Below, in pieces: positions 35,613 to 46,027 of a DNA stretch of 64,000 bases. Both the position numbers and the translations under genes were made by a program. The notes below the pieces were generated by a model. The model did no database searches. It was not told where the DNA came from and was given only the letters and a program-made list of their open reading frames with translations. The first letter of the stretch is position 1. Each line of letters opens with the position of its first letter. The stretch spans positions 12,958,001 to 13,022,000 of the forward strand of contig JAMPIQ010000001.1 of assembly GCA_024699855.1 (NCBI GenBank). Direction: 5' to 3'. Source of the DNA: Aphelenchoides besseyi (lineage: Eukaryota; Nematoda; Chromadorea; Rhabditida; Aphelenchoididae).

Positions 35613-36014
35613 CGGTTTCTTGCTTGACATCCTCCAATTGAATATACGAGATTTGGCAGAACGTCACCGAATCAACATCTCAAATAAACGGATTTGAACT
35701 CACCGTGTAAACGACCACATGACTAACAATCGTTCGGACGACTAGTTTCTTTCGTTCATTTAGTTAGTGAGCTATAATTTCTTCTTGACTATGTGTATTT
35801 AACCGGTGGTTACAAAATGATCTTGAATGTCGATTATTACTCAATGACACATCGTTTGTTAGAAAATGTTCGTAGTAGTTGCTTTCAAGCGACAAACAAA
35901 TTTTGGACCGCTCTGCTTCAGCCAGAGCTCATACTCGACTGTTCGTTCTCATCAAGAACAAGTGAATTCACAAAGACATTTTATTTTTCAACGGAAAAGA
36001 CAACAGAAACGGGT

Positions 36015-36486
36015 TCAAGGATTGTACTCGATCGGCAAGTTCTTGCGACGGACCATTCCATCTCCTTGGAACCATTCGCGGCGGAATTGTTTGGCAGCAC
36101 CATCGGGAGTGTTGCTGAAACAACGAAGTGATGAAGGGCACGGAATCTCCGAACTCACGTCCATTCGATGGTGATGCGATCGTTGTTGGTGTCCTCTTGA
36201 CCGAACTGGAACGAGTCGCAGGAGACGGCCATCAAGACCGCTTCCTTTGGATCCAAGACGCCGCACGGCGGATCAACACCCAAACGCTTCATGTTCGTGG
36301 TCTTGATGGCCCATCCGATACGACGACCACCGGCATTGACGATCTGGAAGACGGAGAATCAGGAAGTGAAATGGGCAGGAAACCCACCTTGATGTGGTAC
36401 GTGTGCTTGTCGTCGTACGGAGCGTTGAAGACGATCTTGGATGCCGGTTGGGTTTGGATGTCACCTGGTGGAATAGATTGAGCCAT
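36015..36486 (-). CDS. msp: Major sperm protein (MSP), copy 2
   Basis: Exons 36388-36486, 36159-36343 and 36015-36114 have exactly the lengths of copy 1 (99, 185, 100 bp) and encode the same hallmarks ([45 protein letters not shown]). The first intron is one base longer and has several substitutions relative to copy 1, while exons are almost unchanged, which fits selection on the protein. It lies 184 bp downstream of the chemoreceptor stop, same strand, with its own TATA box. Confidence 0.97.
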
Positions 36487-36562
36487 CGCGAGAAAGAGAG
36501 TTGAGAGATGAAGACAAAAGCAGAAGAACAGCGAACTGTGAGGCTCCAATTGAGTGCTGTTC

Positions 36563-36570
36563 CTTTTATA
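36563..36570 (-). promoter_or_regulatory. TATA box of MSP gene copy 2
   Basis: TATAAAAG on the minus strand, 77 bp upstream of the MSP start, the same spacing as copy 1. Confidence 0.7.
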
Positions 36571-36670
36571 CTCCGCAGGAAATTTGCATCAGAAAGTTTT
36601 TGTTCGAATCACTAATTTCATAGGCAAGATTGAACGATATGTTAAGTACGAACGTATTTTGCTCACAACT

Positions 36671-38008
36671 TCACGGAACCGTCGAACGTCGCTGTCTGAT
36701 TGTAAACACCGAAACAACCCGGGTAGTTGGTTTTCGTGGTTGAAGATCGCTATTGGAAATTGGAGACACAGAGAAATGAGTGAAGAATCTGATGAAATAT
36801 CGCCGATAAGGACCTGAAATCTCCGATTAGACAGATGTATATCACGATGTAACTAACTGATAACGATCAACGACAGTAAAGGATTGAATACGGGAATCCA
36901 AGAAATCGTCATCATAAGCAGGTTTCCGGCTTGGGAAGTATCCACTTTTGTCAAAGACATAATCAAGATCCCGGACATTGGAGCTATAGACAAGAAAAAA
37001 GGCATTACAGTCTGAAATTGTGGCTTTAAAATAAGATTGATGACCGTTACCTGAACAATTAGTGTAAGAGAGAAACTGGCTTGTAACTTTGCGCTTTTTT
37101 CACTCATCTGAACGCTTTGATGGCGAATTCTAATTACGGTCAGTCGATTCAGAACAACAATCGTAAGATAACTTCCGACAACTGTGCTCGTGCTAACCGC
37201 CATGTAAAGGAACATTGTACTGTCACACTAAAATTTGCGTGTTGTACTATAATTAGAACAATAAACTACTGATGAAGCAACCATTAACTGCGGAATAGGT
37301 GATTCGCGAAACCAAAGGGAAGCAAAATTAGTGTTCAATTTGCATTCAGCACGATTGCAAAAGGTATACGAAGCCGTTAGACCGCTTACGGTTGCCATCA
37401 AAACTGAACAGAAGAAGTATATCGTTGCGTCCTTGTTTGATGGTGGTGTCCGTCTGAAAATAAGAATGTTAAGAAGATTTAATTTCGGTAATTACGTTGT
37501 CACCAAACGAAAACGATAGTAATACTGAGCAACGAGGATCTAAACTCAAAATTTTAACCTTCTTAGTAATCGTCCTTTTTACCGTGGCAGATAAGAAGGC
37601 GGCATTTGCTTGAAAACTAATGGACTGACATTGCATATCGTAGGGAAGCATAGCAACGATTCCTGTCAGAGCCAAAAGCTCTGTCCCTTGGCCCATTTTC
37701 ACTCGCTGAAATTTCCAGATAATCAACTAAAATCCATTTCTTACAGTTTGAAACAGAAAGTCAACGACTAGCAAGTAAATGTCGGCAATTACTCCAAACA
37801 AAACAATTCTTGAATACGAACGAAGCGATGTTCTTGTTCGACGGAGTATCAGAAACAAGAGCAAACCGTTTAGAAATGCGCCACAAATCGCAACAACAAC
37901 GTTGTTTATACGGTGAAGAGATCGAAACAGGGAATAGGTATCAGTTGCATCTAAATTTTGCAAGAAATTTTGATCATAAACATAGGGATTATCTGCATTA
38001 CGCTCCAT
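36671..38008 (-). CDS. Seven-helix chemoreceptor, Srd-like (complete copy)
   Basis: Starts MERNADNPYVYDQ. Helices: NNVVVAICGAFLNGLLLFLI, YSRIVLFGVIADIYLLVVDF, SFQANAAFLSATILVAQYYYRFRL (YRF after helix 3), IYFFCSVLMATVSGLTASY, MAVSTSTVVGSYLTIVVLN, PFFLSIAPMSGILIMSLTK, and LLMMTISWIPVFNPLLSLIVIS. The frame appears to stop at 36853, but splicing ATCA/GTTAGT...TTTCAG/GTCC yields ISPYRRYFIRFF, restoring the PYR motif, and a tail ending RRSTVP at 36671. That last exon crosses the edge of block B. About seven exons. N-terminal extension upstream to 38071 is possible. Confidence 0.8.
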
Positions 38009-39054
38009 TATTGTCAAAATAACCAATGAAATTGTAAGGTTGACCCTTGTTTTTACTCTAATCACACGCACCTAGGAGAATTGTGTTTATTGAATCAATA
38101 ACGAACTTGTCTCTCATACACCTCTAGTTGTGAATCGAATCTAATTTATACGAAAATATGTTAAGAACTGAAGCCAGTAGTATCTAGAATTCATTCCTTG
38201 CCTCGATTACTCAGAACCAATTCATCGCACGTGACATCGAGTACCGGAAATAATTGCAACATCTGTCTACGTGCACTTTAAAGTATTGGCCAACAACTTA
38301 CTGTGCAGTTTAACGACAAGTCAACTTGATTTTAGGTCCAACTCGATCATCCAACTATCAATCTGTAAGATTCACTCGGGCCGTTGATTTTCGGTTTTGC
38401 CATTGTATTTCCAGGCATTTCGCATAATGTTCATTCAATTAACGTAGAAATGAACAATCCACTTTAAAGAAATTTACTATCGAGATCGAACATTTCTTCG
38501 AATTTCCAATGATCAAAAATGTTTGGTCAAAATGAAGTTATTCTTGAAATCCAGTTTAATAAAAGTTTCGATGCCCATGTGTTTATTACCTGTTCACTGC
38601 ACAGTTTTTGAGTTCTGCTGGAAGAACAAGGTCGTTTTAAGAGGATTATTTCAAGTGCAAAAGTTCGGTTATGTTCGCTTTTAATCGCCAACAAAGCTGA
38701 TGATGTCGCAAAGTGTCATCAGAAAAAGACGTAAATTGTGAAGAATACAGGTTTAAAGGCGTGGTTCGACTTCAACGCAATCCTAGTGATTTGAGGTCTT
38801 GAATGTTTCGATTAAGTGCAAAGTTTATTTTCAAACTGCAACCAACAAACAATTTAATAAGACAAAGAAGAGGAAAAAGCGATAGTAATTGTTTTAATAG
38901 TCGTGGTTATAAGGATGCTGTGGATGTAAACCCTTTATGCAAATGGCAAGTAACCCGTAGACGACCTTTAAGTCCGAGATCTTGACGTTTGTAAAGCTTA
39001 AAAGAGATGTTTAGTTGAAGCATAAATAGCCGCATCAAACCCATAAGTTAGTAG
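38009..39054. other. Intergenic, 1 kb
   Basis: AT-rich DNA upstream of the chemoreceptor and downstream of the mucin-like gene. No open frame above 60 codons with coding character. Confidence 0.6.
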
Positions 39055-42000
39055 TTAGACCATGATTTCGATTGTTAATCCATTGACTTGAACGTATTGT
39101 TCAAATGTTTGTTTATCTTTAACATAATCTCCGTCGGTTCTAAAATCAACAGATCATATGAATAAACAGACGTTTAACTCACTTGTATGTTTCTGACCAT
39201 GGTGGTGCAAATAGAACTTCCGTGTATTTCGCAAAATCATCGCTCAATTGTCGAATGGCACTGTAGAGGGGAATAGGTATCTTTTTTGATATGCAGAGCG
39301 CAAGCAATTGGCATTTAACGGACAACGTTCAAAGCAGCAACATGTATAAACTCCCTGTTTAGTTTCACTTACGCTGTTTGACTTGGGTTTTGAGATTTCA
39401 TTGGTGGTGGATTAGCGTATGAGTTTTTGACAAATGCCAACGCTTCGTCAACCGTACGCAATGGACCAGAAACTTTACCAGGCTCGGCACCGTAAGGAGA
39501 TAAACGAAGTTCCAATCCAGCATCAAAACGATCTGACCATCCTTCGATTACAGTTGTCAAATTGGATTCTTGAACTCGATCCTACAAATAATGCGATTAA
39601 AGAGATTAACGATATGATTGTAAAATTTACTTCTGTAGAACGTCTGTGTCTACGGAAACGAACAGCTTCAAAACTTAATGGTCCGTTATAGAACGCCAGT
39701 AGAACACGTTCATTAATTGGAGTTTCAGTTTGTTCGGTTGTCCCTTCTGTTGTGAATTCCGTAGATGGAGGAACCGTAGTTATTGTCGAAGTGGAGCTCT
39801 TGATCGTTGATGTTACGATTGGCTCTGTCGGAATGTATTGCGTAGTTGTTGAGTAAACAGTAGAGCGAGAGGTTTGAATTTCCGCTGTACTTTCACCCTC
39901 TGTTGTTCCTTCGGTAGTTGGTTCTTCAGTAGTCGAAGTAGATGACGAAGAAACTGTGCTTGTCCGCGTGGTCAAATGCGGTTTAGTGCTGGAGATTGTG
40001 CTGCTTTCCGTTGCGTACTCGGTCGTTTCTAAGGTCGATGGTTCTTGAGTGGTTCTTGAAGTGCCAATTGTTTGGGTGCTTGATTGAACAGTTTCAGTCG
40101 GAATAAAAGTCGTGGACGTTTGACGGGTACTCTTCGCGGTTGTTGATTTCAAGGTTGATGGTATGGTAATTTCAGTGGTGCTTTCGCTTTCAGTTACAAT
40201 TTCCGTCGTTGGTTCTTCGGAAATCGTGGTTGATGAAGTAACCGTACTCGTTTGCGGTTTGAAAGTCGATTTGATTGTAGTCGAGCTGCTACTAGGCACC
40301 GAACTACTTTCTGTGGTATATTCAGTTGTTTCCAAAGTCGACGGTTCATGACTAGTTGAAGTTTGAGTGCTCGATTGCACAGTTTCAGTTGGAATGAAAG
40401 TTGTAGACGTTCCACGGGTAGTTTTCTCGGTTGTTGATTTCAAGGTTGATGGTATGGTAATTTCAGTGGTGCTTTCGCTTTCAGTTACAATTTCCGTCGT
40501 TGGTTCTTCGGAAATCGTGGTTGATGAAGTAACCGTACTCGTTTGCGGTTTGAAAGTCGATTTGATTGTAGTCGAGCTGCTACTAGGCACCGAACTACTT
40601 TCTGTGGTATATTCAGTTGTTTCCAAAGTCGACGGTTCATGACTAGTTGAAGTTTGAGTGCTCGATTGCACAGTTTCAGTTGGAATGAAAGTTGTAGACG
40701 TTCCACGGGTAGTTTTCTCGGTTGTTGATTTCAAGGTTGATGGTATGGTAATTTCAGTGGTGCTTTCGCTTTCAGTTACAATTTCCGTCGTTGGTTCTTC
40801 GGAAATCATGGTTGATGAAGAAACGGTACTAGTTTGAGTAGTTCGTTGAGAAGTTGACGAACGTCCAGTTGTACTCGAACTTGAACTGCTTTCTGTCGTA
40901 TATTCGGTAGTCGCTTCTGTTGTACTCGATTCAGTTACAAGTGCGGTTGTTGGTATGTGAGAACTTATCGAAGAACTTAACGGCTCAGTCGGAATGAAGG
41001 TCGTGGATGTCTGACGAGTGCTTTGCTCGGTGGTTGCTTTTGTAGTTGATGGTGTGGTGACTTCAGTGGTACTTTCAGTGGCGCTTTCCGTCGTTGACTC
41101 TTCAGTTGTTGAAGTCGTCAAAGAAACAGTGCTGGTTTGCGGCTTGGTGGTCGTAGTTGGTTTAACGCTAGTCGACTGTTTTGTGCTGGTTGTGGGCAAC
41201 GTAGAAGTTTGTGTTGTTTTGACGGTTGTGATTGGCTTAGTTGTAGTTGAAGAAGAAAAGGTTGTTGAAGTGGATGCTTGATCTAAACGCGATTGAATAT
41301 AAGTTGAATGTTTTTAGAGGTTTGTCGTTTAAAAAGACGATGATATTTTCGTTTTATTATAATTTCAATGGAAAACTAACCGATAGAATGCACGATTTTG
41401 TCTTCGATGTCCGTATCATTTGAGCTGATAACAATCACATGGTCACCACCGCCCGAATTGTAACCGTCCATTTCGTCGTCGGTTAGAGTAATACCGACAA
41501 CGATTGTGCGACCAACGTTTGCAGAAATTCGGTCTAAAATTGGACCGGCATCTTGAATATCGACATTCATTTCCGCATCGGATCTAAATTTTGTTATCAG
41601 ATTTCGTTCTAAACAAAAAACCTACTGGTAAGCTGTTCGTTCGGGAGCCATGAACATCAACATCTTTTCACCCGACTCTGTAGCCAACAACTCCGAATGT
41701 CCATCCAGTCCACCAAGAGCCCTGAAATAATGATAAGGTTAATTGTTGAAATCAGTAATCTAAAAAGTTAAGCAGTTTGCGTTAAAGGACAATAGACAGT
41801 AAGCAGCAAGTCGAAGCGTTAAGCGTGTTTGTTAATGTTATTAAGGGAAATGGGTAGCTGAAAAGTTCATTAGTGTGTTGTTTTGCTTTTAAATGCTGGA
41901 AATTGTTGAATCTTGATATTCGAAAAGAGTCCTTTTAGTTCATTTGGAATCTCTTTTTTGCTCATTTCGAATACCAACCAAACTGTTCAACCTCTTACCT

Positions 42001-42549
42001 CGATTGACTTGGAGCACCCGTAAAGTGGCTGTTTTGATCGTACAATTTTTGGATTTGCTTAGTAATTTCCTCGTATGCACAACTCGGTTTGAGTTTTGCA
42101 AGCAGTTTGTCCGTATAACCGAACAGTTGAATTTGAATCGATCGATTGTCCAATTGAGGCTTCCAGTTGTCCAAAGTTTGGTAGATGGCTTGTTCGGTTG
42201 TTGTGGGCGGCGGTTTTTGATCCTTGAGTATAGATAAAAACTCGTCCACTGCACGTTTCTGTCGTCTTTTTACAGAGGATGGAACAGCATAAAACATCAA
42301 TGAAACCGTTTTCGATGCTAGCGGCATCGGCGGTTTGGTTGTTGTGGATACTGTAATGGTGGACTGAATGGACGTGAGCAGATTCATTCACTTACCGATC
42401 AAGGATTCCGAATTGACATGCTTACGAACAAGAAATCCGATTGCAAAACTCGCTGCAATCACAACAGCTCCCGCAAGACCCACGAGTAGGAAACTCCATC
42501 GTGTCCATCGCAGGCGAATGGACTGCAAGCGCCGAACTAACATTCGGCG
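39055..42549 (-). CDS. Large type II mucin-like membrane protein with two VWA-like regions
   Basis: Starts MLVRRLQSIRLRWTR; one membrane helix (SFLLVGLAGAVVIAASFAIG); then a VWA-like region (KTVSLMFYAV, SIQIQLFGYTD, EKMLMFMAPE, TIVVGITLTDD, DHVIVISSND, EDKIVHSIG) without a clear metal site; then about 500 Thr/Ser residues-rich positions in Pro/Glu context, mucin-like, expected to be heavily O-glycosylated; then a second region (RVLLAFYNGPLSF, DRFDAGLELRLS, YTEVLFAPPW) ending TIEIMV at 39055. Roughly 950-1000 residues, ten exons, one larger intron of about 270 bp (41720-41990). Paralogous to 12143-13390 but with a C-terminal extra domain. Surface or cuticle role is inferred. Confidence 0.75.
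40141..40826. repeat. 291-bp tandem repeat inside the mucin region
   Basis: Two units, 40141-40431 and 40432-40722, look identical base for base; a third begins at 40723 and diverges after about 100 bp. The period is 291 bp, exactly 97 codons, so the reading frame (minus strand, for example TSTVTSSTTISEEPTTEIV) is kept. Confidence 0.93.
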
Positions 42550-44826
42550 ACGTTAAGTTTCTAAAATGCAAACTTGAGTTACTGTTCTCAGTCACTGTTG
42601 TACACGAACAATCGAATGAGATAAGAAGTTAATCGAATGGAAAGCTGAGACAGTACGACGAAACTACTGAACGCCGAAAAAACGTCTGAAGTCAAATGAA
42701 ACGATTGAGAAGAACTGAACGTTCTAGTTGGTGCTTATAACACTTTTCCCTGACGTAATTATCATTAGAACGAAAAGAAAAACGCCCACTTTTGGATTTT
42801 GAGAAACCTGCGGAAAAATAAGCAGCTTTTGGAAGTGAAAGCTTTGAGGGTTGTGAATTTGACAAGACCACACCCTTTCTTGTGTAATTAATCATCGCTG
42901 GTACGGAACTTCGAACGATCAATTACGAATCCTATCTCTGTAGTTACAGAAACTGTAGTTTTTGGAACATCTTTCAGAATTTGACCTCGTTCTTCTCCAA
43001 AGAAAGTAATCAGTCGGAAAGTTAGCTGTAAGCAAACTCGTGATCTCGCTCTTCTATTTGACTACCAGTAAATATCGTATAGGTCAAGTTGAGTGAATAT
43101 TGATATCCATAAACGTTATTCTTCAAATATCGAGAGACTCTCGACCGTTGATGTGAATCTTCTCTTTACAATCAGACGTCTATTTTAATCTCCGCCTCTT
43201 TTTTCTTCTTTTGTTTGATAATCGATCAAATTCACATGTTCGGTGATTACGAAAAAACTGCGCTTAAAGATTCGTTCTACAGTTTCAAGTGTTCCACATA
43301 ATGTTGCAATCATTTCTCCGATGACACGAACAAAAGTCATTAAACCCCTTTGAGGTCACGTTTACGAGTTCTCGTATTTCTGTGGGTGTTGTTGATCGTT
43401 ATTGTCGAATACAATCGAAAAGAAGAACCACGCCTTTTTGATCACACAAATCTTGAGTTCAATAACACAAACCTTATCATTTTGGCTTCAAGTCAACAAC
43501 TTTCTTCCATGTCAAGTGCACGTGAATAACAAAAACATTTCAATCGCAATGTAAACTCGATGTTAATGAGTCAAAAGTTTTTTATGTCTTCTATCCATAG
43601 TTTGAAGATGACGAATAGCTTTGTTCTTCCACACTGCTTATCGTCGCTTGGCGTTAGACTGTTAAGTTCCGTTTGATACGAACAGCTTCGGCAATTTTAA
43701 TCTTCTTGAAGGTTAAGACAAACAGAAAGAACTTAATCGCCGAAACTACACGACAAATTCGAACAATCATTTGATTTATGCTACGTTAGAAGGATCGAAT
43801 CCGGAACCGGCCTTCGTACTTTGCTCGTTCAATACCGTATTTCTGCAGGTTTGGCATTTTCGGTTTCGTCAGTGCAACGAAGTTATCATCGAAATCAGAT
43901 ATGCATTCCTTTAACAAACTCGTGAAATGACTTAACTTTCTTATCGTCCAATAAAACGTTCGAAAGCATTCGAAGATTTCAACGAAAAGACCTTCAGCTG
44001 ATTTTTAGTCCCCGATGACAATCAGGTAGTTTGCGCACGTTGACGATAAGTAGAATCTTTGTTCTTTCAATTGGGGGGTACAAAATTTGAATTGTGTACA
44101 CCGGCCAAGTTATCAATTAATCAAACAGTTTGCAACGTTGACTTCCAGTGCTAATCGAGACGTTTTTCCTTCTTCGACGAGTGATCGGATTAAAACGACG
44201 CTGAACATTTGGAACTCCTACGCTCCTCAACTTCGCTAATCCGCATTGTTCGACGGTTGTGACATTTTCATTAGATCAGAGATAATGAACGAAAATTGTG
44301 TGGTTCCGTCGACATTTCCTTCTTCACGGCTCTTCTATAGGTAGGTAATTTATGTTGTAGGAAAGCAACAAGTTTATAGAAAATATTCATGAACTTAGAT
44401 TTTTAGCGTAAACAGAAATTTAACTAACTCAAAGGGTTCCTTTGCACAAAACATTGGTGATTCGATGAATGAGGATGATCGAATGAGTGGGGAAAAACTT
44501 TGTAGAAAACAACTAGAGGAATTTAATGGTAATCATCAGCAACGCTGAAAGGCACTTTCATGTGAAGAGAAAGAGAACGAAGAGACCTTTTGTTTTTGAT
44601 ATCAAACGTTAAAGATTCACAAAAGTTTGCAACGAAACAACGTTTGATTTTTGGATACCGGGTTTTGCAGAAAACCTAAAACGGAGAGTTTATGCGAAGA
44701 TTGGAGCTTCGAACTCACCTAAGAAGTCGATAGATGCTATCGAAGACCAAAAATAAAAGCGAAATATGCGACGAGTTCGAGAAAAACGGCGACAAAAAAC
44801 CAATCTTCTTCGGGTTCTTCGTCTAG
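42550..44826. other. 2.3 kb non-coding stretch
   Basis: Upstream of the mucin-like gene and downstream of the single-pass gene at 44827. No exon-like segment with splice sites was found on either strand; probably regulatory DNA of the mucin-like gene. Confidence 0.55.
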
Positions 44827-46027
44827 TCACATTTCCGTCGTGTCGTTGACAATCGTTGGAGTCGTACTGTTCATGCGATGATGAAGTGCTCGTACGGGCA
44901 CTGAACTGTGCGTCATGATGCCGCCATTCCCGTTATTGTTCGGCGAATCGTCGTTGTTGCTCGTTGGACCATTCGATTCGTGGCTTGAGATCTCGGAGGT
45001 TGTGATGTGTGGAATCGGATGTTTGACTTGACTGTCCGCTTCGTTCGTGATCAATCTGTCAATGAAGGATTTCATAAGTGAGGGAGATGAGATCGAATGT
45101 TGCGAGGTGTTAGAAACGCGTCTAAAATACGAAAAGAAGCAAAGCAATCCGGTTGAAATTTCGGCGTGCAGTCAACGTGCAGAATGTAAACCAAAAATGA
45201 AAACAGTGCTAACCGGATGAAAAGTGCGCATTTCCATCGATGAAAACTGAACGGTTAAAATGCCACAATTGTGCTTCTTTTACGCACATTTACAATATCG
45301 ATGTTCAATTCAACGTGGTGCGCTTTACAAGTGAACAAGTAGGTTACCTGGTTGTGGCTGCATTCCCACTCAACGACGTTGTTCCGGGAGTTGTTTGTGT
45401 TGTGTTCGCATACTGATGCCTTGCAGCTCCATGTCGCATGAACGGAGCGGCGGTTCGATGATTTCGAGTTGCCGACCACGCCATCGGTTGCGATGGGTGA
45501 ACCGAAGTGATGGTCGTATTTCCGGTTTGAACTTGGCCATCAGACCTTACGGACACCAAATCGTCCAATTGACCCGTTTGATTTCGATAATCCATTTGAT
45601 TGCTTTCCGGCTGAAAACGAAGATGTTGAATCGAATGTTGCGCTCAAAACGAACCGCCACATCGTAGATTCCTCTCGCCGTTCTCCTCTGATTTGACAGC
45701 CGTTTCCTTTTATGTCGTACACAAATGTGAATACAAACGCCGATTAGGACACCGTACACGAGAATCGTGATTGCGATGAAACATAATCGAATGTCGTACA
45801 TGTAAGATGCCATCCAATTGATGTCATCCGTGAGTCGATTGAATCTAATTCCCGCATGGCTAAAACTCGTAGTTTAATATCACCATCGAAGTGATCTGAA
45901 CCCCAATTTTTCAAGAATTCACAGCACAACAACAAACAATTTGCACATCACAACTACATATTTCGAGTCCTCAATTTGTACCTTCGCCGAGCAACTCCAG
46001 TCAACACCTCAAATACGATAGACTCAT
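44827..46027 (-). CDS. Single-pass membrane protein, paralog 1
   Basis: Exons 46017-46027 (MSLS), 45655-45859, 45348-45610 and 44827-45121 give 257 residues. After HAGIRFNRLTDDINW comes the membrane helix (IRLCFIAITILVYGVLIGVC), a basic stretch (RHKRKRLSNQRRTARG), then DYRNQTGQLDDLVSVRSDGQ and RNHRTAAPFMRHG, and a Ser/Asn-rich tail ending TIVNDTTEM. The first two exons sum to 216 bp, exactly as in paralog 2 (57006-58057), and the helix plus the RNQTG...SVRSD and RNHRTAAPFMRHG blocks are shared. The size and the basic stretch after one helix recall MinK-type channel subunits, but no signature supports that. Function unknown; the tiny first exon is less certain. Confidence 0.7.

Larger units (their letters stand above)
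35866..36776. repeat. Inverted duplication block B, right copy
   Basis: Reverse complement of 8515-9421. Carries MSP copy 2 and the terminal exon region of the complete chemoreceptor at 36671-38008. Confidence 0.92.

Noticed and set aside
5951..36776. Transposon with long terminal inverted repeats
   Set aside because: The inverted blocks contain host genes (tRNA, protease, MSP), are internal rather than terminal, change order, and no transposase or integrase frame lies between them.
40141..40826. CRISPR-like or satellite array
   Set aside because: Units are contiguous, in frame, 97 codons long and lie inside the Thr-rich coding exon.
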